Source: Syntrophomonadaceae bacterium (lineage in GTDB: Bacteria > Bacillota > Dethiobacteria > DTU022 > UBA8154). Taken from it: 35,879 nucleotides of DNA. Location: the NCBI GenBank assembly GCA_007131175.1, contig SLRC01000140.1:1-35879 (forward strand). Reading direction: 5' to 3'. The notes beneath the pieces are model-generated. The model searched no databases. It was given only the letters and a program-made list of their open reading frames with translations, and was not told the DNA's origin. A program made the position numbers and the translations under genes. Positions 19,782 to 29,090 of this stretch are shown piece after piece. Within the stretch, counting starts at the first letter, position 1. Each line of letters opens with the position of its first letter.

Positions 19782-21212
19782 CTACAGATCATAGTAAATC
19801 TCAAATTCCCGTGGGTGTGGGTAGTGCTCCACCTTGTCTATCTCGTTAAACTTCGTCGCAATCCAGTTTTTCAGAAAAGCCTGGTCAAAAACATTTCCCT
19901 GCTGTAAATATTCATTGTCCTTCTTCAGCTCTTCCAGGGCTTCCTTTAGGGAAGAGGGCAGCGACTTGAGCTTTGACCTCTCCTCAGCCGAAAGGTTATA
20001 TATATTCTTGGTTAACGGGCCATAGCCTTCTGCCACAGGATCAATTTTATTAACCACACCGTCAATCCCTGCCAACAACAACGCGGCATATGTCAAGTAT
20101 GGATTTGCTGTGGCATCTGAAGGACGAAACTCAAACCTTCTTTCGTGTGGTTCCCTGGCATAGCGTGGTATGCGGACCACGGCGGTACGATTGGATTCGG
20201 CAAAACAGATCAATACAGGTGCCTCATAGCCTTTTACCAGTCTTTTATACGAATTTGTAGAGGGGGATACCAACCCAAGCAAAGAGGGGGAATGTTTTAA
20301 AATGCCACCCATAAAATGCATGGCCAGGTCCGAAAGACCAGCCAGATTTTTATCGTCGCCGGCAAAAAGGGAAGAACCTTTTTTAAATATCTGCATATGT
20401 ACATGGAACCCATTTCCTGCTTCCCCATGCAATGGCTTTGGCATGAAGGTTGAGGTTTTGCCGCTCCGATACGCAATATTTTTCACAAAGTATTTAATGA
20501 GCATGGAATAATCGGCCAGGGCGGCGGCGTCCCCCATTTCGATCTCGATCTCTTGCTGTCCAATAGCCCCCACTTCGTGGTGGTGATATTTTACGGCCAG
20601 GCCGTTATTCTCAAGGGCCATGACCATTTCATTTCTTAAATCACCGTATGTATCCCCGGGCACATCAACATGATATCCACCTTTGTGCTGGACTGTGTAC
20701 CCCAGACCCGCTTCGTTGCTTTGGGACCAACCGGCCTGTCTGCCAAATATTTCATAATAACCGGCGTTTGGTTGGTTTTGGTACTGGATGCCATCAAAAA
20801 CGTAAAATTCAAATTCGGGGCCAATCATAAACTGATCACCAATCTCCATATCCTGCATCAGCTTCAGGGCTTTTTTAAGGATAAACCGGGGATCATGCTC
20901 AAAAGGCTTTAAACCTTCCGGCTTAATTTCATAAATACGGCCCATAAAACTTAACGTTTTTTCTTTGAAAAAAGGATCAGGAAAGGCAGACTGAAGATCC
21001 GGCACATAGACCATATCGCTGTCTTCTACCTTCGCATAACCATAATTGGAAGCATCAAAGCCAAATCCGCTGTTGAATACACTTTCGGAAAGACGTGAAA
21101 CAGGTATGGTGAGATGTCTCCACCTTCCCACCAGGTCAAGAATTTTAAAATCTAGAAATTTTACCTTTTCTTTACTGCAGAATCTTTTAATTTCGCCAAA
21201 ATCCTTAAAAAT
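19782..21212 (-). CDS. glnA: Type I glutamine synthetase (start extended to a probable ATT/ATC codon)
   Basis: 'GPEFEFYVFDG', 'GNGFHVHMQIF', 'NRTAVVRIPRYAREPHERRFEFRPSDATANPYLTYAALL'. The ORF-track GTG start (21131) lies inside the conserved N-terminal domain; the upstream in-frame sequence FKDFGEIKRFCSKEKVKFLDFKILDL continues it back to a GAGGAGG SD. Confidence 0.9.
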   Translation of the reverse strand: MFKDFGEIKRFCSKEKVKFLDFKILDLVGRWRHLTIPVSRLSESVFNSGFGFDASNYGYAKVEDSDMVYVPDLQSAFPDPFFKEKTLSFMGRIYEIKPEGLKPFEHDPRFILKKALKLMQDMEIGDQFMIGPEFEFYVFDGIQYQNQPNAGYYEIFGRQAGWSQSNEAGLGYTVQHKGGYHVDVPGDTYGDLRNEMVMALENNGLAVKYHHHEVGAIGQQEIEIEMGDAAALADYSMLIKYFVKNIAYRSGKTSTFMPKPLHGEAGNGFHVHMQIFKKGSSLFAGDDKNLAGLSDLAMHFMGGILKHSPSLLGLVSPSTNSYKRLVKGYEAPVLICFAESNRTAVVRIPRYAREPHERRFEFRPSDATANPYLTYAALLLAGIDGVVNKIDPVAEGYGPLTKNIYNLSAEERSKLKSLPSSLKEALEELKKDNEYLQQGNVFDQAFLKNWIATKFNEIDKVEHYPHPREFEIYYDL

Positions 21213-21299
21213 GATTTTTACCTCCTCAAGTTGGAATAATCAAAGCATACACTATTATTATGCATATTGTTCTTAAAGTACCTGGCGGACACACAACAA

Positions 21300-21328
21300 A
21301 TTTTAACAGACGGAAGCATATCTTTCAA
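21300..21328 (-). promoter_or_regulatory. SigmaA-type promoter of glnA
   Basis: TTGAAA (21323-21328) - 17 bp - TAAAAT (21300-21305), minus strand. Confidence 0.5.
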
Positions 21329-21487
21329 GTTTGTGAAATATCCCGTGCCCGATAAAACAATATAAGGGGGCAATAATAAAATATGCCACATATAAAGTCG
21401 TGGCAGTGCTATGATAACGAAACAAGGAAATTTAGCCATAAAACAGTTTCTACAATACGGACTTTAAACAGGCACTCCTTTACAAGC

Positions 21488-21961
21488 CTACAATTTATTT
21501 TGTTTGCCTGCCGCGTCTTTTACCGCCTCAATGATCTTCTTATACCCTGTGCAGCGGCAGAGATTTCCGGCCAGGGCCTTTTTGATTACTTTTTCATCGG
21601 GTTCACGGGTTTTTTGTAAAAGGGCATAAGCGGACATAAGCATGCCCGGTGTACAGAAACCGCACTGTACCGCACCTTTTTCCAGAAATGATTCCTGCAG
21701 GGGATGAACCTCTTCCCTGCTGCCCAATCCTTCCACCGTTAAAACATTACAACCTTCAACCTTCCAAGCCGGGTAAATGCACGAGTTTACAGCCTCCCCA
21801 TCAACAACCACAGTGCAAGCACCACATTCACCCTCACCGCACCCCCGCTTAGTGCCGGTCAGATCCAGTGTTTCTCTAAGCACGTCCAGCAAAAGGGTAT
21901 GGGGGTCTATCCTCACCATAACAGCATTACCGTTAATTGTAAACGCCAGGTCTTTCATCAT
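21488..21961 (-). CDS. ndhS: Molybdenum hydroxylase 2Fe-2S subunit (nicotinate dehydrogenase NdhS-like)
   Basis: 157 aa; 'GCGEGECGACTVVVDGEAVNSC' and 'QCGFCTPGMLMSA...GNLCRCTGYKKI'. Confidence 0.88.
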   Translation of the reverse strand: MMKDLAFTINGNAVMVRIDPHTLLLDVLRETLDLTGTKRGCGEGECGACTVVVDGEAVNSCIYPAWKVEGCNVLTVEGLGSREEVHPLQESFLEKGAVQCGFCTPGMLMSAYALLQKTREPDEKVIKKALAGNLCRCTGYKKIIEAVKDAAGKQNKL

Positions 21962-22015
21962 TTAACAACACCCTCTTTTTTTAACTTGAAGCAGTGCCTA
22001 AAATAATCTGCTTTC

Positions 22016-22714
22016 CTAACGCTGACGTCTGATATTTATTTTGCGCATTGATGAACTTACAGTAAGTTTAACTAATACCAGGTTCAAAGCAATAAAAATG
22101 GCTGTAAGAGCAAACATTTTAGAACCTGAAAACAGCGGTTCTTGTGGTTGGATAGAAATAAAATTGAGGTCTTTAAGTACCACACGCTCAACATCTTTGC
22201 TGCCATAAGATTGCCTTATTACATACTCTTCAATATATGCGTCCAGTTCGTCCCCATGTTGGAATGAACCCATCAGATAAGGCCAAAAGTAAAACCCTCT
22301 GTCTTCACAGTATGAGATGGTTGTATAATGATAACTTGCAGTTCTCACACCGTTTTTGTTAAATACCTCCTTAAAGCAAAGGATAACTTCAAAGGTATTC
22401 CTTTGACCCCCTGTTTCAGGGTTTTCAATCTTCAGATACCACATTTTGGTGATGGAGCCTTCCTGGCTGTTTTTTAACTTATCTGCATAATAATTATCTA
22501 TAAACTTCACAGTTGCACCCTTAAGCTCATCACCGGTGGGAAAACGATGCATCCAGGGATAAAATACTGCACAACCACTGCAAGCCTGTGCTGCAGACGG
22601 TACCAAGGCAGGTGTAATCAATATCATAAATATAATTAATGCTATAGCCCTTACGCAACTGTAATTGCCCCTTATTTTAAGACGCACAATGAACTTATTC
22701 AGCCTGGCAAACAT
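22016..22714 (-). CDS. Uncharacterised exported, C-terminally membrane-anchored protein
   Basis: About 232 aa from ATG at 22714 (preceded by AGGCGGTGG); signal peptide ending 'PSAAQA', mature N-terminus 'CSGCAVFYPWMHRF', C-terminal TM 'MFALTAIFIALNLVLVKL'. No family recognised. Confidence 0.7.
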   Translation of the reverse strand: MFARLNKFIVRLKIRGNYSCVRAIALIIFMILITPALVPSAAQACSGCAVFYPWMHRFPTGDELKGATVKFIDNYYADKLKNSQEGSITKMWYLKIENPETGGQRNTFEVILCFKEVFNKNGVRTASYHYTTISYCEDRGFYFWPYLMGSFQHGDELDAYIEEYVIRQSYGSKDVERVVLKDLNFISIQPQEPLFSGSKMFALTAIFIALNLVLVKLTVSSSMRKINIRRQR

Positions 22715-22772
22715 TTTACCACCGCCTTTGTCTTCACACAGAGAAAACATACCATAAAAGGCAAAGTTTTTT

Positions 22773-23651
22773 CTAACAACCCATATCTTTCCATGCTTTT
22801 ATGAGACTTCGATATACAATCACCTGTGCCAGTTTTTTTCTGTATGCAGAACTGCCCCGGAAGAGACTGTCCCGCGGTTTGGCTTCCCTTGAAGCGGTGT
22901 CTGCTGCATCGTGAAAAAGATCCTCGTTAAAAGCATTTCCCCGCAACAGGTTTTCAGCTTCCCTGGCACGAAAAGGAATACGGGCCACCGGTCCCATTAC
23001 AATACGTGCATCCATTATATTTTTATCATCCGCTGCAGGCAAAAGAACTACGGCTGCATTAAAAACAGGCAAAGATAGGGCTTTTCGTTTGGACAGCCGC
23101 CCAAAAGCGCTGCCGCCTCCCATGTCTGAGGGAGGACGGAAAGTAATCTCGGTTAGGATCTCAGAACAAGGATCAAGGATCGTGCCGCCGCCGGGGTGAT
23201 ATAACATCTCCAGGGCTACCTGCCTCGCTCCGCTTGCAGAAACAATTGTTGCCACGGCATCAAGAGCCATGAGGGGGATTGCTGCGTCCGCCGCGGGCTG
23301 GGCATTTACAATGTTACCCCCTACCGTACCCACATTGCGTATCTGCAATGACCCTACTTCTCCGGCAGCATCAGCCAGGGAGGGAGCCTTCTGTCTTAAA
23401 AGGGAGGATTGGGCCAAATCAGTATGAGTTGTGAGAGCCCCAATCTTAATCCCATCTTCCTCAATAATATAGCGTAATTCTTTAATATTTGTAATATCAA
23501 CAGCTGCTTCAAAAGATATATCTCCTTTATTTAATTGCACAATCAGGTCAGTTCCCCCGGCCATAACCCTGGCGCGGCCCTCATATTCTGATAAGACGGC
23601 CAGGGCTTCAGCCAGATGCTTTGGCCTGTAATATTTGTGAAACATATGCAA
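22773..23651 (-). CDS. ndhF: Molybdenum hydroxylase FAD-binding subunit (NdhF-like)
   Basis: 292 aa; 'ARVMAGGTDLIVQLNKG', 'QIRNVGTVGGNIVNAQPAADAAIPLMALDA' typical of the CoxM/XdhB family. Confidence 0.88.
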   Translation of the reverse strand: MHMFHKYYRPKHLAEALAVLSEYEGRARVMAGGTDLIVQLNKGDISFEAAVDITNIKELRYIIEEDGIKIGALTTHTDLAQSSLLRQKAPSLADAAGEVGSLQIRNVGTVGGNIVNAQPAADAAIPLMALDAVATIVSASGARQVALEMLYHPGGGTILDPCSEILTEITFRPPSDMGGGSAFGRLSKRKALSLPVFNAAVVLLPAADDKNIMDARIVMGPVARIPFRAREAENLLRGNAFNEDLFHDAADTASREAKPRDSLFRGSSAYRKKLAQVIVYRSLIKAWKDMGC

Positions 23652-23669
23652 GCTCCCCCCAGCTTCATT

Positions 23670-24980
23670 CTATTTACCCAGCATTGTTTCAGGCAAAAAC
23701 AGGGCAATTTGCGGAAATATGGTAACCAGTATAACAATGATAAATATGGGGATAACAAACGGCAAGGCGCCGGCAAAGATATCTTCCAGTGATACATCTT
23801 TTGTGGAACCGGCGATTGTATACAAATTAAGACCCATGGGCGGGGTAATCAGACCCACTTGCATCATCAATACACAAACGACGCCAAAGAATATGGGGTC
23901 AAAGCCCAGTCCCAGAACCAGGGGAAAAATTACGGGCAGTGTGAGCACCATCATGGACACGGCATCGATAAAACAACCTAAAAAGAAATATACAAGCAGG
24001 ATGATGGCGAGGACAACATAGGGAGAAACATCCAGTCCCACAACCCAGTTTGCCAACTGGGCCGGTATGGTGGAGAGGGCTAAAAAATAGCTGAAGACGG
24101 TGGCCCCCGCTACAAGAAAGAGGACCATTACAGATACCCGAATTGCTTCCTGCATGCCTTTTATGAGACCGTTTATGCTTAACTTTCGCTTGGCCAACGC
24201 AACAAAGAAAAGAAGAGTGGCTCCAGTTGCACCGGCCTCAGTAGGGCTAAACCAGCCCAAATAGATGCCCCCCATTACAATAAGAAACACCAGTAATATT
24301 TCCCATACACCGCTCAACGACGCAAATTTCTCTTTCCAGGTAACCGTATCCGGGCTGGTGGGAGCCAGGCTGGGTTTTAGCTTTACCTGAACCACTACGA
24401 TGGCTATAAATGTAGCAGCCAACGCAAGCCCGGGCAAAATACCTGCAATAAGTAGCCTGCCAATGGACTGCTCCACCAGCATGCCATACACAACAAACCC
24501 AATGCTGGGAGGGATCAGGAACCCCAGCGTCCCACCCGCGGCAATAGCTCCCGTAGATAACCTGGGAGAATAATTAAACTTTTTCATTTCCGGGTAAGCG
24601 ATGGAACCCATGGCTGCAGCGGTGGCCACCGCTGAGCCGGAAACAGCTGAAAAGCCGGCGCAAGCAGCAATCGTTGCTGAAGCCAGACCACCCGGGAATT
24701 TTCGGAGCCACTTATCAAAGGTTCTGTACAGATTTTCAATTAAGCCCGAACTGGTAGCAAAAGCACCCATGAGCAAGAAGAGTGGAATTACCATGTATGC
24801 ATATTGGCTGGCCACTGCATAGATTGTTCTTGAAGCCACAGGCAGTGCCGCATTGAGGGAAGAAAGCTGCCAAATTCCCAGGAAACCGACCAGCATTAAT
24901 GCTAATGCTATGGGCATCCCCAGGAATAAGAGAACAAATGCAATTATTGTGCCAATAATACCGACAAGAATTGGATCCAA
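23670..24980 (-). CDS. dctM: TRAP transporter large permease (DctM family)
   Basis: Multi-TM protein; 'GLIENLYRTFDKWLRKFPGGLASATIAACAGFSAVSGSAVATAAAMGSIAYPEM', 'FFLGCFIDAVSMMVLTLPVIFPLV'. TTG at 24980 after a GGAGG SD is preferred over the track start. Confidence 0.93.
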   Translation of the reverse strand: MDPILVGIIGTIIAFVLLFLGMPIALALMLVGFLGIWQLSSLNAALPVASRTIYAVASQYAYMVIPLFLLMGAFATSSGLIENLYRTFDKWLRKFPGGLASATIAACAGFSAVSGSAVATAAAMGSIAYPEMKKFNYSPRLSTGAIAAGGTLGFLIPPSIGFVVYGMLVEQSIGRLLIAGILPGLALAATFIAIVVVQVKLKPSLAPTSPDTVTWKEKFASLSGVWEILLVFLIVMGGIYLGWFSPTEAGATGATLLFFVALAKRKLSINGLIKGMQEAIRVSVMVLFLVAGATVFSYFLALSTIPAQLANWVVGLDVSPYVVLAIILLVYFFLGCFIDAVSMMVLTLPVIFPLVLGLGFDPIFFGVVCVLMMQVGLITPPMGLNLYTIAGSTKDVSLEDIFAGALPFVIPIFIIVILVTIFPQIALFLPETMLGK

Positions 24981-24993
24981 CGTTTTCTCCTCC

Positions 24994-25539
24994 CTATTTG
25001 ACCTGTGTGGCAGTGTTTTTGTTCTTTTTATCCCCTGCTCCTGATAAGCTGCCGAACAATTTCCCCACAGCAGTTGCAAGATCAACCAGAAGCTCCAGGA
25101 AAAGCAATGCTCCCCCCACGGAAACCATCAGTCTGAATGGAAGCTGGGGTATGCGCAGCACATCGGAAACAATGGTGGACATGCGGCCTGTGGCCAATAC
25201 CCAGCCCTGCCAAATCACAATAAATACAATAAACAGGCCCAGGATATAAATCAATACTTCCAGGAGTGATTGCAGCCATAAAGGGAAACGGGAAACCACA
25301 AGGGTTACCCTGGGATGTCCTTTGACCTGTTGGGTATATGCCAGGCCTAAAAGAATTACCACTGCCAGCATATATTCAGACAGCTCCACAGCACCGGAGA
25401 CAGGCCGGGCAAACAATGCCCGACCTATCACATCCGTTGTGGTTAAGAACATCATGGGGATAAGCATAAACATGCTCACTGCACAAATATAAAAGGTTAA
25501 ACGCTGAATCGCTTTTTTTGCCATTGTAAGAAATCCCAT
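24994..25539 (-). CDS. dctQ: TRAP transporter small permease (DctQ family)
   Basis: 181 aa, four TM segments; 'TTTDVIGRALFARPVSGAVELSEYMLAVVILLGLAYTQQVKGHPRVTLV'. Confidence 0.92.
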   Translation of the reverse strand: MGFLTMAKKAIQRLTFYICAVSMFMLIPMMFLTTTDVIGRALFARPVSGAVELSEYMLAVVILLGLAYTQQVKGHPRVTLVVSRFPLWLQSLLEVLIYILGLFIVFIVIWQGWVLATGRMSTIVSDVLRIPQLPFRLMVSVGGALLFLELLVDLATAVGKLFGSLSGAGDKKNKNTATQVK

Positions 25540-25582
25540 TAGCGTTTTATTCCTTTCACCGATTATATTTCATTACCCTTGA

Positions 25583-26713
25583 TTACCAGTCACTGGGATA
25601 TGCCGGGAACGGCACACCATGCTTGTCCAGTTCTTCTTTGTACATCATCAGCGTATCCCGTCCCGGCAGACCGTTTGCTTCCATTTGCTCAACCCATTTA
25701 ATTACCACTTCTTCTGCAAAGAGGGTATTCCAGCGGTCGGCCTCTGCCTCGGGCAATTCATAAAACTCCACCCCGGCATCAGCCAAACTATTCATTATTT
25801 CATCAATGGCATCTACATTTAAACCACCGGTTAGCCGGAAGGGGTTTTGCGTGACTTCCTCAATTATTATTTTCAGGTCGTCCGGGGTTCTTTCCCAGGC
25901 ATCCAAATTCATGGCCACACCTTCGGTAACACAGCCAAAAGAAGCGACTACTGCATGATCAGCCACTTCGTAAAGTTTAAAGGCATAATACAGCTGTGGG
26001 CAGGTAACAATACCATCGATTACACCGGTTTCCATGGAGAGATAAACATCCCCAAGCGGCATAAAGACAGGTTCTGCCCCCAATGCTTCAATCATGTAAG
26101 TCTGCAAGCCGCCCGGCGACCTCATGCGCAGGCCCCTTACATCTTCCAGGGTGCGTACCGGTTTGGTCGTCCAAAAATATGACTGAATACATCCATTCAT
26201 ATTGAGCATCTTGACATCCTGAAATTCCTGATGAAGAATCCTCTCATACATGGCATTACCGATATCCACTGCCACATCTTTACCACCTACAAAAACGGGC
26301 ATGGAGAGGACATCACTCAGGGGAAATTGACCCGGGGTCCATGTGGCGGTAAAGTATCCCATGTCAGAAAGACCGTCCGCTACAATTTCGAAGTGCTCCG
26401 GCCCGGCACCCAGTGCCCCACCGTAATAGGTAGTTGTCTTGATGCGCCCATTGCTCCTTGCCTCCAATTCCGCCAGCATCGGATCCCAGACGTTAACACA
26501 TTCTGCGCTGGCAGGTACATGCCAGGTACTAAACCTAATGTCTATCGTTCCTAAATCTTCGGCCGGGACCTCATCAGGTGCCGGTGTCTCGCCAGGAGTC
26601 GGGGCCGGGGCCTCACCGGGTGTTGCCGGATCGGAAGCGCAACCTCCCAGTGCCAGCACCAACAATAACGTCAGACCCACAACGGCAAACAACTTAGCTA
26701 TGTCTCTTTTCAT
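25583..26713 (-). CDS. dctP: TRAP transporter solute-binding lipoprotein (DctP family)
   Basis: 376 aa; lipobox 'LALGGC', Pro/Glu/Ala linker, 'VRTLEDVRGLRMRSPGGLQTYMIEALGAEPVFMPLGDVYLSMETGVIDG'. Confidence 0.93.
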   Translation of the reverse strand: MKRDIAKLFAVVGLTLLLVLALGGCASDPATPGEAPAPTPGETPAPDEVPAEDLGTIDIRFSTWHVPASAECVNVWDPMLAELEARSNGRIKTTTYYGGALGAGPEHFEIVADGLSDMGYFTATWTPGQFPLSDVLSMPVFVGGKDVAVDIGNAMYERILHQEFQDVKMLNMNGCIQSYFWTTKPVRTLEDVRGLRMRSPGGLQTYMIEALGAEPVFMPLGDVYLSMETGVIDGIVTCPQLYYAFKLYEVADHAVVASFGCVTEGVAMNLDAWERTPDDLKIIIEEVTQNPFRLTGGLNVDAIDEIMNSLADAGVEFYELPEAEADRWNTLFAEEVVIKWVEQMEANGLPGRDTLMMYKEELDKHGVPFPAYPSDW

Positions 26714-26760
26714 TAAATTAAACCCTCCTCACTTATTAATACTTAAACCAGGCAAGCCCC

Positions 26761-27807
26761 TTACTTTGTCTTTTTCACCTCCCCTTTCCCTACCTCCTGC
26801 AAAGCAGTCAGCATGGCCTCCGGTGTCAGGGGCAGTCGTGTAAAACGTATTCCCAGGGCATTACTGACCGCATTGAGGATGGCTGGCGCTGTGGGGATAA
26901 GGGGAGGCTCCCCCACTCCCTTGGCACCAAATGGTCCGCTGGCTTCTTCAGCTTCCACAATAATTGTTTCAATATGGGGGATGTCTTCCATGGTAGGGAT
27001 TAGATAATTGGAAAAACCCGGATTACGTATTGCCCCCCTGTCCACAACAAGCTCTTCCATTAAAGCATACCCCTGCCCCATGGCACAACCCCCTTCAATC
27101 TGGCCCTCCACTGACTGGGGGTTAATTGCGTGACCCACATCATGAGCGGCTACCAGTTGAAGAACCGTTACTTCCCCCGTTTCCGTATCCACCTCTACCT
27201 CCGCCCACTGTGTGGCAAAAGCATAGGTTGCATACGGAACCCCCTTGCCTGTTTCTTCATCAAGTCCGGTGGTCACAGGGTTAAACCAACCATGACCTAA
27301 CGTCATCTTTCCTTCACGCCGGCAGTGAATGATCATTTCCTGCAACGCAACACTGTGTTCCGGATCAAAGCGGGGAAATATTTTGTAATCCCGGCACACC
27401 AACTCGCCTACCGGAACCTTAAGTAAGATGGATGCTTTTTCTAAAAGGGGTTTTTGTGCCTGCAGCGCTGCCGCTTTTACCGCATTGCCGGAGATGTATG
27501 TCTGCCTGCTGGCCGAGGTTGCGCCCCCTTCCGGTGTTACCCCCGTATCACCGGAGATAACCCTTATTTTTTCTAATTCCACCCCCAGCACTTCGGCAGC
27601 GATCTGGGCCAGAACTGTGCTGGAACCCTGGCCAATATCAGCACAACCGGTTAAAAGAATTACGGTACCGTCATTTAGCAGGTCAATAAAGGCGCCGGAA
27701 GGATTAGCCAAAGCCGTATTACCAATCCCATACCACATACATCCTATTCCCCACCCTCTTTTTTTCACTCCGACACCTCCCATATTGCTCATAAAATTTA
27801 CTTCCAC
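26761..27807 (-). CDS. ndhM: Molybdenum hydroxylase, C-terminal Mo-subunit half (NdhM-like)
   Basis: 348 aa; 'GCADIGQGSSTVLAQIAAEVLGV', 'GGATSASRQTYISGNAV', 'GPFGAKGVGEPPLIPTAPAILNAV' including the catalytic Glu motif. Confidence 0.85.
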   Translation of the reverse strand: MEVNFMSNMGGVGVKKRGWGIGCMWYGIGNTALANPSGAFIDLLNDGTVILLTGCADIGQGSSTVLAQIAAEVLGVELEKIRVISGDTGVTPEGGATSASRQTYISGNAVKAAALQAQKPLLEKASILLKVPVGELVCRDYKIFPRFDPEHSVALQEMIIHCRREGKMTLGHGWFNPVTTGLDEETGKGVPYATYAFATQWAEVEVDTETGEVTVLQLVAAHDVGHAINPQSVEGQIEGGCAMGQGYALMEELVVDRGAIRNPGFSNYLIPTMEDIPHIETIIVEAEEASGPFGAKGVGEPPLIPTAPAILNAVSNALGIRFTRLPLTPEAMLTALQEVGKGEVKKTK

Positions 27808-27818
27808 TCAATCTTATT

Positions 27819-29075
27819 TCAACACTTTTTATCCGTTACCCTTTGTTTTACACGTTCCAGTGTCTCCCCCATACCCACACTTTGCTCAAGCATTTGTGAT
27901 GTAGCCGTTGTCATGCCGGGGGAAAGAAAGTTCATGCTACGGATTTCCCAGGGACCCAAACCCAACTTCTCACCCAGTATATCCATTTGCGTCTCGTGAG
28001 CAAACCCAACCTGGGGGACACCGAAACCACGCATGGCACCGCAGTAAGGATTATTTGTATAAACTGCGTATGCATCAACATGGACATGGGGCACATGGTA
28101 AGGCCCCGTGGCATGTACAGCAGCCCTGGTTACAACTCCGGGACCATAGGAAGCATACGCTCCCGTATCTGCAAATATTTCTGCTTTTATGCCAAGCAAT
28201 TTTCCCTTCCGGTCTGCCGCAGTAAGATAATTGATCACGTATGGATGGCGCTTTCCTGAAGCGATAAAAGATTCTTCCCTGGTATACACAAGCTTAACAG
28301 GGTAGCGTGTATACCAGGCCAAGAGCGCCGCATGACATTGAGTGGAAATATCAAGTTTGCCGCCAAAGCCGCCTCCAGTTGCTTGCTGCACTATTCTTAC
28401 CCGGTTCTGGTCCAAGCCCAGGACAGTAGCCACCTCACCCCGGTCAAAATGGGGGTTCTGTGTGGAGGCCCATACTGTAATACTGTCATTATCCCGGCAC
28501 GCAATGCTTGCTTCCGGCTCCATGGCAGCATGCTCCACAAAAGGTGTTTCATAAGTGTTTTCGATAACCACGTCCGCCTTAGCCAGAGCCTCTTCTATGT
28601 TTCCCTTCCTGATCTTACGATGAAAAAGCATATTGCCCTTTTCATGGAGCTGCGGTGCACTTTCAGCCAAAGCATCCTTTGGTGTAAAGACGGCAGCAAG
28701 TTCTTTTATTTCCGAACGAATTTTTGAGATTGCACTGTCGGCTGCCGCCTGACTGTGTGCTGCCACAAGAGCCAGGGGATCGCCAATACGCCTGATTCTG
28801 TTTTCAATTAACACGGGCTCATCCTTTACGATAATACCCACACCGTTACGGCCGGGAATATCCCGGGCTGTTAATATGGCCACCACCCCGGGGACCTGAA
28901 GTGCTTCCCCTGTTTCAATTTGAACCACGCTACCATGGGGGACAGTGCTGCGAAATACTTTGGCATTAAGCATCCCGGGAAATTTTAAATCGTCGGTAAA
29001 ACGGAGTTCCCCCGTAACCTTTTCAAATCCTTCAAGTCGCTGCTTTGATTTGCCAACAATATGGTATTCCGGCAA
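27819..29075 (-). CDS. ndhL: Molybdenum hydroxylase, N-terminal Mo-subunit half (NdhL-like)
   Basis: About 418 aa from TTG at 29075 (AAGGGGTG-ataac-TTG); 'VVQIETGEALQVPGVVAILTARDIPG', 'QATGGGFGGKLDISTQCHAALLAW', 'AMRGFGVPQVGFAHE'. The track start at 29153 runs into low-complexity repeat. Confidence 0.86.
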   Translation of the reverse strand: MPEYHIVGKSKQRLEGFEKVTGELRFTDDLKFPGMLNAKVFRSTVPHGSVVQIETGEALQVPGVVAILTARDIPGRNGVGIIVKDEPVLIENRIRRIGDPLALVAAHSQAAADSAISKIRSEIKELAAVFTPKDALAESAPQLHEKGNMLFHRKIRKGNIEEALAKADVVIENTYETPFVEHAAMEPEASIACRDNDSITVWASTQNPHFDRGEVATVLGLDQNRVRIVQQATGGGFGGKLDISTQCHAALLAWYTRYPVKLVYTREESFIASGKRHPYVINYLTAADRKGKLLGIKAEIFADTGAYASYGPGVVTRAAVHATGPYHVPHVHVDAYAVYTNNPYCGAMRGFGVPQVGFAHETQMDILGEKLGLGPWEIRSMNFLSPGMTTATSQMLEQSVGMGETLERVKQRVTDKKC

Positions 29076-29090
29076 GTTATCACCCCTTAT

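Noticed and set aside
21130-21165. CodY box near the glnA start (aattttaaaatctagaaatttt)
   Set aside because: Only loosely palindromic with too many mismatches to AATTTTCWGAAAATT, and located inside the extended coding region.
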